A stretch of 21,140 nucleotides of DNA from Desulfotignum sp. (GCA_021737445.1 JAIPDY010000025.1:1-21140); one strand, 5' to 3'. Shown: positions 1-6,789, counted from the stretch's first letter. Notes: generated by a model from the sequence alone, not told the origin. Made by a program: numbers and translations.

Positions 1-228
1 GATGGCCAGCTCCGGCAGCACCTGGATCAGGGTCACTTCCACCACGTTGCCGGCCAGGACCCGGCCGGCAAGCAGCAGCACCATGCTGAACTTCAGGGCT
101 GCCGCAGCAAAGGTCCAGAACTCCCTCAGGTTGGGGTGCCGGCGGCTCAGCCCAATCAGGGGCACCGCCCCCAGGGATGCGCACAAAGCGATAACCGGGG
201 CGGTCTGATAAAAGGCGGCGGAAAACAT
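1..228 (-). CDS. Mrp/Mbh antiporter second D-type membrane subunit, N-terminus only
   Basis: The gene starts at 228 on the minus strand and leaves the window at base 1, so about 76 N-terminal residues are visible (begins MFSAAFYQTAPVIALCASLG). They form two hydrophobic segments separated by a short basic and aromatic loop, as at the start of ND5/NuoL/MrpD-type proton-translocating subunits. It begins 21 nt after the stop of the complete mrpD, and an AAAGGAG sequence lies about 14 nt before the ATG. In Mrp-like operons of anaerobes it is common for mrpD to be followed by further D-type paralogues, and the position is the best evidence for the call. The family assignment is inferred from position and hydropathy, because the diagnostic Glu and Lys helices lie outside the window. 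Confidence 0.7.
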   Translation of the reverse strand, partial: MFSAAFYQTAPVIALCASLGAVPLIGLSRRHPNLREFWTFAAAALKFSMVLLLAGRVLAGNVVEVTLIQVLPELAI

Positions 229-249
229 GACCTGTCTGAAAGCTCCTTT

Positions 250-1770
250 CTACATCCCGGCCGGCAGGGACCAGCGGATCAAATATTGGACCACTTCGTT
301 GGTATATATCCCCAGACCGAACAGGGCCGCACCGGTAATAACCAGGGGAAGCAGCATGGTCAGGGGTGCCTCGTCCATACGGATGTTCAGGGCGGCTGCA
401 TGGGCGTTTTGGCTGCCATTTTCCATCACTGCATCATCCAGGCGGCCGAAAAAAGCCATCTCCAGCAACCTGAAAAACATCACCGCCGCTACCAGTCCGG
501 CAATGATCAGGGCTGCCACAAACACCCATTCCCCGGCCTCCACCCCTCCCTGGAGCAGGTACCATTTTGAAAAAAAACCGCAGAAGGGTGGGATCCCCAC
601 AACCGATGCAGCGGCGATCAGAAACACCCCCGCTGTCACGGGCATCCGTTGGAAAATCCCCTCCATGGCAACGGACGTACTCACACCGGTCCGGTAGATG
701 ATGGCCCCCACCGCCATGAACAGGCACAGGGTCATCAGGCCGTCCGCCAGAATATGATAGACCGCCCCGGTGTATCCGGCGGTGTTGGCCAGCCAGGCCC
801 CGCCGGTCAGATATCCGATCTCCGCCACGATGATGTAGGTCAGCATCTTGCGCAGGTCCCGCTGTGACAGGGCAGTGATCATCCCCAGCACCGCGGCGGC
901 AGATGCCAGATAGATCACCAGCCGGCTCCAGGCGATCTGCTGGAAAATGTAGTCAACAGAAAACACGGTGAACATAATCCGGAGCATCACATACACACTG
1001 ACCTTGGTCATGAGCGGGGCGATGAGACAGGCGGTGGTGGTGCCTGCCCGGCTGTAGGCATTGGGCATCCAGGCATGCATGGGAAACAGGGCCATCTTGG
1101 TCCAGATTCCGAGAATGATCAGAGTGAAACCGATCCGCACGCTGACCGAATCCTTGAATTCCGGCCGGCTCAGGATATCTGAAAGATCGGCCATGTTCAA
1201 AGAGCCGGTCATGATATAGATATATCCCACCCCCAGCAGGTAAAAGCTGGCACCGATGGTACCCATCATCAGGTACCGGAATGTGGCGTAATATGCCTTG
1301 CCCCTGCCCCGGGCCAGCAGGCCGTAACTGGAAATCGCGGAAATTTCCAGCAGCACATACAGGTTAAACACATCCCCGGTGGCGGTCATACCCATCAAGC
1401 CGGCCACCAGCAGGGCAAACAGGGCATAATAATGATGCAACCGGTCCGGATTGTCCTGTCTTGCCGTGTGCATGGAATAGATGGCGGTGAGCAGAGCGCA
1501 CCCGCTGATCATCACCAGGATCCCGGCACTCAGGTGGTCGATCACCAGTTCAATGCCCATGGGCGGCATCCAGTCTCCCATGTGGTAATGAACCGGCCTG
1601 CCTGCCTCCACCACCTGCACCAGGGTGGCCAGGGCTGCTGCCAGGGATCCGGCGATGGAGAGGATCAAAAGACCGTAAGCGGCCCGGTGGCCCAGCGGAC
1701 CGGCCAGAGTCAGCACCAGAGAGGCGAACACCGGCAGCACAATCATGAGGACAGGGGCATGGTCTATCAT
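250..1770 (-). CDS. mrpD: Na+(cation)/H+ antiporter subunit D (MrpD/MbhH-like)
   Basis: A 506-residue polytopic inner-membrane protein of the proton-antiporter family (ND2/ND4/ND5, MrpD). It is hydrophobic throughout, with about 14 predicted helices. Family landmarks are visible: Asp78 and the LVIDHLSAG stretch, the conserved helix glutamate Glu142 in VLLEISAIS, and Lys225 within TKMALFPMHAWMPNAYS, followed by PLMTKVSVYVMLR. These are the charged residues that form the proton path in this family. Its ATG overlaps the mrpC stop codon (ATGA at 1767-1770), which indicates translational coupling. The length is normal for MrpD. It would translocate protons or cations together with the other Mrp subunits. 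No catalytic hydrogenase or formate module is visible, so whether it is a stand-alone antiporter or part of a larger redox complex cannot be decided here. Confidence 0.93.
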   Translation of the reverse strand: MIDHAPVLMIVLPVFASLVLTLAGPLGHRAAYGLLILSIAGSLAAALATLVQVVEAGRPVHYHMGDWMPPMGIELVIDHLSAGILVMISGCALLTAIYSMHTARQDNPDRLHHYYALFALLVAGLMGMTATGDVFNLYVLLEISAISSYGLLARGRGKAYYATFRYLMMGTIGASFYLLGVGYIYIMTGSLNMADLSDILSRPEFKDSVSVRIGFTLIILGIWTKMALFPMHAWMPNAYSRAGTTTACLIAPLMTKVSVYVMLRIMFTVFSVDYIFQQIAWSRLVIYLASAAAVLGMITALSQRDLRKMLTYIIVAEIGYLTGGAWLANTAGYTGAVYHILADGLMTLCLFMAVGAIIYRTGVSTSVAMEGIFQRMPVTAGVFLIAAASVVGIPPFCGFFSKWYLLQGGVEAGEWVFVAALIIAGLVAAVMFFRLLEMAFFGRLDDAVMENGSQNAHAAALNIRMDEAPLTMLLPLVITGAALFGLGIYTNEVVQYLIRWSLPAGM

Positions 1771-2156
1771 TTTCGCATATCCTCCAGTATCTCATCCTCC
1801 TCGATGGTGCCGTGGACCCGCTGAATCTTCTGCAGCAGGGCCAGGGCCACCCCCAGCACGGCCACCCCCACCACAATGGCTGTGAGAATCAGCACATGGG
1901 GAAGGGGATTGGCATAGGCTGTGGCATCCAGCAGGGGCTGCTTGTCAGGTGAAAACTTGAGAATTGGCACCGTGGCCCCCCGCTTGACCCCGATGGATAC
2001 GAAAAACAACAGAATCGCCGTCTGAAAGATCACCATGCCGATGATCTTTTTCATCAGGTTGTTGCGGACGATCATGCCGTACAGTCCGATAAAGAACAGC
2101 ACGATGGCAGCCCAGTAGTTGTATTTGGAAATAATGAAATAAAACAGATCATCCAT
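1767..2156 (-). CDS. mrpC: Na+(cation)/H+ antiporter subunit C (MrpC, NuoK-like)
   Basis: A 129-residue membrane protein with three predicted helices. It contains the MrpC/NuoK hallmarks: GLYGMIVRNNLMKKIIGMVI near the start, the VKRGATVPI stretch (compare V-x-G-G-x-x-P-I in MrpC), and NPLPHVLILTAIVVGVAV near the C-terminus. A start at 2201 is also possible and would add 15 residues, but it would overlap the end of the upstream gene by 41 nt. The ATG at 2156 lies 4 nt after that gene's TGA and yields the usual MrpC N-terminus (MDDLFYFI), so I chose it. The stop overlaps the mrpD start by four bases. As the small core subunit it packs against MrpD and MrpA-type subunits in the antiporter. Confidence 0.93.
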   Translation of the reverse strand: MDDLFYFIISKYNYWAAIVLFFIGLYGMIVRNNLMKKIIGMVIFQTAILLFFVSIGVKRGATVPILKFSPDKQPLLDATAYANPLPHVLILTAIVVGVAVLGVALALLQKIQRVHGTIEEDEILEDMRK

Positions 2157-2160
2157 GACG

Positions 2161-3192
2161 TCACAACCCGTCTTCCAGATCGCCGCCCGAGGCGAGATCA
2201 TAATACAGGGATACCATCACCGCCATCACGGTGATACCCACCCCCACCTCCACCGCCAGGATTCCATGGGACCGGGCCATCTTCCCGGTTACTCCGAGAA
2301 GATCCGCCAGGGCTGCATATCCCAGAAAATTTTTTCCCAGGCCCAGGCAGGCGGCACCGATGCCTGCATACAGCAGGACCCCGCCGGCACAGCACCACAG
2401 CACCAGGTGTTCCCGGAACCGGTTCATGGAGAACTTCAGGTTGTAGCACAGGGCCAGCAGGATAAAGCTGGCACCAAAGATCACCCCGCCCTGAAACCCC
2501 CCGCCCGGGCTGTAATGGCCGTGGCACAGCACATACAGGGCAAAAATCTGCATCACCGGAATGATGGACTGGGCAGCGCCACGCAGCACCGTGTCCCGGC
2601 CCTCCCGTTTGGGTCTCAGGTGCAGCACCTTGCGGTGCTTGTGGGAGGTGCGGCGGAGCACCACCATGACCACCAGGGCCGCAGCAAACACCACCACCGC
2701 CTCAAACATGGTGTCATACCCCCGGTAATCCGCCAGCACCGAGGTCACCACATTGGGGGTGGCGGTTTCATGGTACCCCTGTGCGATATATCCGGGGGAC
2801 AGATGGGTGCTGGCCGGGGAGGCTGGATCGGCCCAGTCCGGCAGGTCCCGGGTGGCGGTAAGCATCATCACGGCGCAGATCACCCCAATGACAATGGTGA
2901 GCTGTTTGATCCCCTGCTCTCTGGGCCGGTCTTTCTTGATCCAGCGGTTGATATACTGGGCCGTGCCCAGAAAGATTACCGTGCTGATGGCCGCCCCAAC
3001 GGCTGCTTCGGTGAACGCCACATCCACGGCCATCATATGGGTCCACATCAGGCAGATCAGGAAACTGTACACCCCGGTTACAATGGCACTGCTGAGCAGT
3101 CCTTCCAGGGCCAGGGCAGTGACGGCGCAGATCACCATCATCAACAGGATCAGGATATCGAACTGCCACAACAGACTGGTATCCCAGGTCAT
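2161..3192 (-). CDS. mrpB: Fused MrpA C-terminal (DUF4040/MbhD-E) plus MrpB (MnhB) antiporter subunit
   Basis: A 343-residue membrane protein that joins two parts normally found in separate subunits. Residues 1-90 match the DUF4040/MbhD part of MrpA, with the signature DVAFTEAAVGA at 57-67. Residues 115-180 match the MbhE-like MrpA C-terminal tail (YRGYDTMFEA at 156-165). Residues 200-335 are an MnhB domain with the signature HGHYSPGGGFQGGVIFGAS at 224-242. The N-terminal ND5-like part of MrpA is absent, which matches the archaeal Mbh and group-2 Mrp arrangement in which the A subunit is broken up. It starts 4 nt after the mrpG stop, with an AAGGG ribosome site. I am sure of the domains. The symbol mrpB covers only the C-terminal half. 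Confidence 0.92.
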   Translation of the reverse strand: MTWDTSLLWQFDILILLMMVICAVTALALEGLLSSAIVTGVYSFLICLMWTHMMAVDVAFTEAAVGAAISTVIFLGTAQYINRWIKKDRPREQGIKQLTIVIGVICAVMMLTATRDLPDWADPASPASTHLSPGYIAQGYHETATPNVVTSVLADYRGYDTMFEAVVVFAAALVVMVVLRRTSHKHRKVLHLRPKREGRDTVLRGAAQSIIPVMQIFALYVLCHGHYSPGGGFQGGVIFGASFILLALCYNLKFSMNRFREHLVLWCCAGGVLLYAGIGAACLGLGKNFLGYAALADLLGVTGKMARSHGILAVEVGVGITVMAVMVSLYYDLASGGDLEDGL

Positions 3193-3196
3193 TTTG

Positions 3197-3586
3197 TTAT
3201 CCCTTCAAATCTTCCGGGTAGAACCCGTTATCCATTTTTTTTTCATCTCCTTCTGTGCCGTTGTCCTTTTTCGACCTGGTCCAATAAGGCACCCGAAACT
3301 CGTAACCTGCATCGATAATGGCGTGGGTGGCTGTGGGACTGGCAATGAAGATATAAAAAACGATGAGCAGCAGCTTGGCAGCGGTCAGCAGGGTTTCTCC
3401 ACTGAAATCACGCAAAAGGTAAAGGATCGTTCCTCCCAGAAACAGGGTGGTGGCAAGGGTGTCACCCTTGCCGGCGGCATGGACCCGGGAATAGAAGTCA
3501 GGAAACCGGATGATTCCCACGGTGGTGGCCACAAAGAATAACAGGCCGGAAAGCATCGCAATAATGACCAGAATATCCAGTATCAT
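3197..3586 (-). CDS. mrpG: Na+(cation)/H+ antiporter subunit G (MrpG)
   Basis: A 129-residue protein with three predicted membrane helices and the PhaG/MnhG signature: VGIIRFPDFYSRVHAAGKGDTL around residues 23-44, then SPTATHAII near residue 84. The last 35 or so residues are a charged tail (SKKDNGTEGDEKK) beyond the usual domain. The ATG at 3586 overlaps the mrpF stop by four bases, so it is probably translated by coupling. It is a small accessory subunit of the Mrp complex in the cytoplasmic membrane. Confidence 0.94.
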   Translation of the reverse strand: MILDILVIIAMLSGLLFFVATTVGIIRFPDFYSRVHAAGKGDTLATTLFLGGTILYLLRDFSGETLLTAAKLLLIVFYIFIASPTATHAIIDAGYEFRVPYWTRSKKDNGTEGDEKKMDNGFYPEDLKG

Positions 3587-3963
3587 GGGGTTTCCTTTCG
3601 GACCGAAGGTGATGCCACCGCAGGGGCATCCCCCTCTTCCAGATCAGGGCCGGCAGATGGAACGGCCAGCGATTCTCTGGGTTCCGGCGGTGCCGGCTGG
3701 GCAAGACGCTGGTAAAACCGGGCCGCCGCTATGGTGGTGATAAAATTGAGCAGGGCATAGGCCAGGGTGATATCAATGAACATCTCCACCCGGCCGTCGA
3801 TAACCCCGACGAGCACAATGAGCACCGTGGTTTTGGTTCCGATGACATTCATTCCGAGCATCCGGTCGATGACCGTGGGACCGGCCACCACCCGGTAGAT
3901 GTTGCACAGCATCAAAAACAGAATGCCCACGGCCATGGCGATAAAGAACGGTTCCAGGTTCAT
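3583..3963 (-). CDS. mrpF: Na+(cation)/H+ antiporter subunit F (MrpF)
   Basis: A 126-residue protein. The first 85 or so residues are a typical MrpF/PhaF domain with three helices and the conserved VVAGPTVIDRMLGMNVIGTK stretch around residues 26-45. The remaining 40 residues are a Pro/Ala/Glu-rich, probably disordered tail (for example QPAPPEPRESLAVPSAGP), so the protein is longer than the usual length of about 90 residues. It overlaps mrpE at its start and mrpG at its stop by four bases each. It belongs to the same membrane complex as its neighbours. Confidence 0.93.
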   Translation of the reverse strand: MNLEPFFIAMAVGILFLMLCNIYRVVAGPTVIDRMLGMNVIGTKTTVLIVLVGVIDGRVEMFIDITLAYALLNFITTIAAARFYQRLAQPAPPEPRESLAVPSAGPDLEEGDAPAVASPSVRKETP

Positions 3964-4463
3964 CGGGACCCGTCCTCAAACACCCAGGCCACCCAGCGCT
4001 CCATCTCACCAGGCCCTGGTCCGGCCAGATCGGCAGAGGAACGCCGGGTGACGGCATGGACATAAAAGATATCATCTTCGATTCTGACACTTACCGTGCC
4101 CGGGGTCAGGGTGATGGAGTTGGCCAGAACAAACCGGGCAAAATCGGTTTTCAAGGAGGTCCTGAATTTGATGATATGGGGATCCAGTTTTTTTTTGGGG
4201 TGCAGTGACAAGGCCAGTCCGGCGATATGAAAATTGGCCAGCACGATCTGTCCGAAAAGCCAAACCAGGTATCTGAGAAAGCAGGCAATTTCAACCAGGG
4301 TTGCACCAGGTTTTTTCGTGTGGCCTTCAAAAAGCAGGTCATGGGAGAGCCAGGCCACAAGGCTGCTGGAAACAATCCCCATGCCGAGATGAAAACCATC
4401 CAATTTTCCGGACAAAGCCGTCCAGAAAAGCAACATGACAAAAAAAGTGAAGATGGCCGGCAT
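3960..4463 (-). CDS. mrpE: Na+(cation)/H+ antiporter subunit E (MrpE)
   Basis: A 167-residue protein of the MnhE family, of normal length. Two N-terminal helices are followed by a conserved cytoplasmic part: HPKKKLDPHIIKFRTSLKTD, then ANSITLTPGTVSVRIEDD, which is the family hallmark (NSITLTPGT). It is the first gene of the minus-strand operon. The ribosome site is weak (GAGAG directly before the ATG). The start at 4463 gives the expected N-terminus MPAIFTFFVMLLFW. In Mrp and Mbh complexes the E subunit is needed for assembly and ion transport. Confidence 0.94.
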   Translation of the reverse strand: MPAIFTFFVMLLFWTALSGKLDGFHLGMGIVSSSLVAWLSHDLLFEGHTKKPGATLVEIACFLRYLVWLFGQIVLANFHIAGLALSLHPKKKLDPHIIKFRTSLKTDFARFVLANSITLTPGTVSVRIEDDIFYVHAVTRRSSADLAGPGPGEMERWVAWVFEDGSR

Positions 4464-4656
4464 CTCTCTATTGCTCCGGCATTGTCACACGCTGACATGC
4501 ATTTTCGGAAATTGAAAATATCAGATAAGTATCCATATCTATTGGGTATCTCCTCCTCGACCAGTCAGTGCAGGCGGTTTCGGGTAAACTCCAGGCGCCC
4601 GCATCATGGTGTATAACTGCAAAAAAGAGGATAATAATTGTATAACAGGCGCTGAT

Positions 4657-4790
4657 ACTTATTTTGGTTAAGTAAGTCATATCATGAAAAATAGTTTCCC
4701 TCAAGCAAAACAATGGATGCAAAAAACAGATCATGCCGGTGCATGATGATTTTCTCCGCGATTTTTATCTGCCAGCCACTTATTTTGGTT
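4657..4790. repeat. 13-base direct repeat, possible operator pair
   Basis: ACTTATTTTGGTT occurs exactly at 4657-4669 and again at 4778-4790. The first copy continues to TAAGT, which makes an inverted repeat ACTTA-N7-TAAGT (4657-4673). The second copy runs straight into TTGACA at 4789-4794, a likely -35 box for the gene at 4859. Two copies flanking the divergent intergenic region would suit a regulator acting on both sides. This rests only on the repeat itself. Confidence 0.35.
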
Positions 4791-4816
4791 GACAAATGAA
4801 AAGGGCTATTTTAAGT
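4789..4816 (+). promoter_or_regulatory. Possible sigma-70 promoter of the 4859 gene
   Basis: TTGACA at 4789-4794 is a perfect -35 box. A poor -10 (TTAAGT, 4811-4816) follows after 16 bases. The coding start at 4859 is about 35 nt downstream, with AGGAGGG at 4847-4853 as ribosome site. Confidence 0.35.
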
Positions 4817-4858
4817 CGTACAGACAGATATCAATCAAAACCAGACAGGAGGGCTCTC

Positions 4859-5527
4859 ATGACCGTAAAACTGATGCACTACTGGACGATCACCCCTTCC
4901 AGGAATGACGACTATGCTGAATTCATCACCGGTACATTCATTCCCGGCATCAATGCCCTGGGGATGCAGACGGTGGCCGGCTGGTCCGTCCTGGTGGGAT
5001 CATACAGTGAAGTGATCGTGGAAACGGTCGGCAGGGACCTGGATCAGCTGGAAACGGCCTTGAAGAGCAATGAATACCGCCACCTGAAATCCGACCTGCT
5101 CAATTATATCAAAAACTATAAAACCAAGGTCCTGGTTCCTCTTAAAAAAGAACAGGCCTATTCCATGGATTTTACTGAACACACGGTAAAATTCAACCAG
5201 GTGTGGGATATCATCACCCGGAAACAAGGTGACTTTAAAAATTACAGACAATTTGTCACCTCGGAATTTTACCCGGTACTGGAAGAGATCGGCGTCAAGA
5301 TCGCCGAAGAATGGGAGGTGCTCATAGGAGAGGGCCCGAGAACCATCTGTGAAGGACGGGTCAAGGATGTGCAGTCTTTGATCTCCGGCCTCCAGGGTGT
5401 CAAATTCCGCAAGGCCAAGGAAAAACTCAAATCCTATGTTGAAAATTACGAAAGCCGGATTTTATCTTTTCATATTATTCGGCACCAGTACGGCTCCTCT
5501 GACCAATACCAAATCGTTGACGATTGA
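4859..5527 (+). CDS. Unrecognised protein made of two tandem homologous halves
   Basis: A soluble 222-residue protein that I do not recognise by name. An upstream ATG at 4796 exists, but AGGAGGG at 4847-4853 points to the ATG at 4859. The two halves resemble each other: residues 20-47 (AEFITGTFIPGINALGMQTVAGWSVLVG, abbreviated as EFITGTFIPG..GWSVLVG) align with residues 130-157 (QFVTSEFYPV..EWEVLIG). In both, about 36 residues later, comes a lysine/tyrosine-rich helix (LNYIKNYKTKVLVP and KSYVENYESRILSF). This pattern of about 100-residue repeats with F-x-P and W-x-V-L-G motifs suggests a tandem dimeric alpha/beta-barrel (NIPSNAP/EthD-like) fold, but that is an inference. There is no signal peptide. 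The last codons and the stop lie inside the repeat that starts at 5509, so the C-terminus may have been altered by that rearrangement. Confidence 0.8.
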   Translation: MTVKLMHYWTITPSRNDDYAEFITGTFIPGINALGMQTVAGWSVLVGSYSEVIVETVGRDLDQLETALKSNEYRHLKSDLLNYIKNYKTKVLVPLKKEQAYSMDFTEHTVKFNQVWDIITRKQGDFKNYRQFVTSEFYPVLEEIGVKIAEEWEVLIGEGPRTICEGRVKDVQSLISGLQGVKFRKAKEKLKSYVENYESRILSFHIIRHQYGSSDQYQIVDD

Positions 5528-5631
5528 TAACCGCAAATTGGGTCAACGCATGCTGTGTGTTTTGCACCAGCGCCCCCTGATTCTGTCTTTTCCGGATATC
5601 AGTCAGCCGGGGTCCTATATTCCATGGGCAG
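5509..5631 (-). repeat. Degenerate copy of the cytochrome-gene 3' end and downstream DNA
   Basis: These 123 bases align without gaps to 10616-10738 with about 13 mismatches (hand count, near 89 percent identity). On the minus strand they carry the last codons of the OTR cytochrome gene (LPM..PAD then TGA, with changes) plus about 90 bases of its downstream DNA. Mismatches fall on all three codon positions of the plus-strand frame, so I do not think that frame is coding. The hairpin intact at 10651-10686 is broken by several mismatches here, which marks this copy as the decaying one. Confidence 0.85.
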
Positions 5632-5673
5632 TTATCTTTTTATTGCCGGGAAATGAAATCTCCATGGTCATCA
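5626..5673 (-). pseudogene. Remnant of the osmC 5' end fused to the cytochrome 3' end copy
   Basis: These 48 bases match 17209-17256 at 46 positions. They encode, on the minus strand, the first residues of the OsmC protein (MTMEISFPGNKK, then I in place of V, T, A). After GGGCAG (5626-5631) the frame passes into the cytochrome-tail copy and soon stops. GGGCAG is present in both parent sequences (10733-10738 and 17209-17214), so the junction sits at a 6-base microhomology. The fragment lies 10 nt after the DUF1638 stop codon. It is too short to be a gene. Confidence 0.85.
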
Positions 5674-5683
5674 AGTGTTTTCC

Positions 5684-6343
5684 CTATTGTTGTTGATGCA
5701 AAACTGACAATTGCTCCGTCAGCCGGTTTTTAAATCTGTCAAGGCTTATGGGATAAGCCTGCATGGGAATCCCCATCCAGTCACAATAGTCCAAAAAGCC
5801 TTCCGGATCACTGGCCATATAATCATCCATAAACCCTATGCCGTCAAGTATTACTGCACCGCCGGTATGCCGGGGAAAATTTTCATTGGCAATCCCCTTG
5901 TCCCAGCCCTTAAACACCAGTTTTTGGTATTTTATCCAGACCGGTGTCATGAACCAGACCGGTTCACCACCGACGATTTCCTGAACAATATTATCCATTT
6001 CTTCCTGGCTGGCAAGCATTCCCATGCAGTGACTGGCCTGGATACGGGCAACATTCGGCCCATGTTCGGATACAACAGACCCCATCAATCGGGTGGGCTC
6101 GTCCGGATTCACATAGCAGTACTTTCCGCCGTAAACAACAATAACCCCTTTTGCCCTGGTTTTGGCTTTTTCTATGGCCCTTGAAAGCTGGCGCTCCAAC
6201 TCTCTGACATCCTGATGCAGTCCAGGGGTTGTATAATAAATCTGGTCTGTATCTATGAATTTTTCTGCAGCCAGATGATCTATTTCCGGCCGCATGGTAC
6301 CGCATGCCACGATTGCGGCATCAGCAAATGTATGGTGTTGCAT
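5684..6343 (-). CDS. DUF1638 family protein
   Basis: A 219-residue soluble protein that fits the DUF1638 family: ADAAIVACGTMRPEIDHLA near the N-terminus, TPGLHQDVRELERQL around residue 40, GVIVVYGGKYCYV around residues 65-77, VARIQASHCMGMLAS around residue 97, and a C-terminal part with GWDKG and DWMGIP. The biochemical role of the family is not settled; members are often found beside corrinoid or C1 methyl-transfer genes. Longer in-frame starts exist (to 6457), but they overlap the upstream gene, and AAGGAAG sits just before ATGATG at 6346/6343, so I took 6343. It follows the 87-codon gene by 28 nt, apparently as one operon. It contains Cys in GGKYC and SHC contexts that could bind metal. 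The family call is from memory of the motif pattern. Confidence 0.78.
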   Translation of the reverse strand: MQHHTFADAAIVACGTMRPEIDHLAAEKFIDTDQIYYTTPGLHQDVRELERQLSRAIEKAKTRAKGVIVVYGGKYCYVNPDEPTRLMGSVVSEHGPNVARIQASHCMGMLASQEEMDNIVQEIVGGEPVWFMTPVWIKYQKLVFKGWDKGIANENFPRHTGGAVILDGIGFMDDYMASDPEGFLDYCDWMGIPMQAYPISLDRFKNRLTEQLSVLHQQQ

Positions 6344-6371
6344 CATATCTTCCTTGGGAATATTAAAAATT

Positions 6372-6635
6372 TTAGTCTTCATCACTGTGAAGTTCACCTT
6401 CGGGAATTTTTTCGCCGTTTTTCCAGTCAGTAAACTCCGTCCTGTGGATTTTTTCACCGCCTGACACAGCCTTATCCGTCCACACGATGCGGGTATGGCA
6501 CTCCCAGACAGGTCTTTCTAACTCGCATCTTCTCCGTAAAAGCGCCTGGTCTGCTTCTTTTCTGGTTCCATGAACGGAAATCACCATTTTTGCGGGTTCA
6601 CCCCTGTCCGGATCATCATAAATCAAGGCATACAT
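6372..6635 (-). CDS. Small conserved-looking protein of unknown function, first gene before DUF1638
   Basis: An 87-residue acidic soluble protein starting MYALIYDDPDRGEPAKMVIS with a strong ribosome site (AAAGGAGG, 7 nt before the ATG). Two cysteines occur in RRRCELERPVWECHTRIVW. There is no membrane helix or signal peptide. I do not recognise the family. It is the first gene downstream of a sigma-54-type promoter (6790-6803) and a long hairpin leader, and it is followed at 28 nt by DUF1638, so the two probably act together. The short length and ED-rich tail (GELHSDED) could suit a small partner or regulatory subunit, but nothing in the sequence proves this. Confidence 0.75.
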   Translation of the reverse strand: MYALIYDDPDRGEPAKMVISVHGTRKEADQALLRRRCELERPVWECHTRIVWTDKAVSGGEKIHRTEFTDWKNGEKIPEGELHSDED

Positions 6636-6672
6636 GGACGGCCTCCTTTCATAAGAATTTATAGAATTGGGG

Positions 6673-6724
6673 CCGGGAATCCCAGGGCAGCTCCTGGCGG
6701 TATCAAGCTGCCCTGGAATCCCGG
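6673..6724 (-). ncRNA. Long hairpin in the leader of the 87-codon gene
   Basis: A near-perfect inverted repeat: left arm 6673-6692, loop 6693-6705, right arm 6706-6724. The arms (CCGGGAATCCCAGGG..., ...CCCTGGAATCCCGG) pair over 19 positions with one mismatch and one bulged base. It lies between the predicted start of transcription near 6778 and the ATG at 6635. No U-run follows on either strand, so it is not an ordinary terminator. It may be a structured 5' leader or a palindromic repeat element. I do not recognise it as a known riboswitch. Confidence 0.55.
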
Positions 6725-6789
6725 TGGCGGTTCAGATTCTGGAGGTAAGTAAATGCCTTTACTTTATCTGATCACCGGTTCTTTAAAAT

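Larger units (their letters stand above)
4464..4858. other. Divergent intergenic region between mrpE and the duplicated-domain gene
   Basis: This region of 395 bases is AT-rich and carries the control signals of two divergent genes. It holds a 13-base direct repeat (listed separately), an AT-rich stretch that could supply the mrp promoter on the minus strand (TATACA around 4640-4645, no convincing -35 box), and a TTGACA box at 4789-4794 for the plus-strand gene. An 88-codon minus-strand ORF (4468-4734) ends just before mrpE but has no ribosome site. I see no RNA gene here. Confidence 0.5.

Noticed and set aside
2155..3318. A 387-codon plus-strand ORF opposite the mrp genes.
   Set aside because: It is the antisense shadow of the fused mrpA-tail/mrpB gene, His/Gln-rich and without domain pattern.
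4468..4734. An 88-codon minus-strand ORF ending just before mrpE, with a hydrophobic segment.
   Set aside because: No ribosome site, AT-rich promoter-like DNA, and no recognisable pattern. A short coupled leader (last 22 codons) is possible but unsupported.
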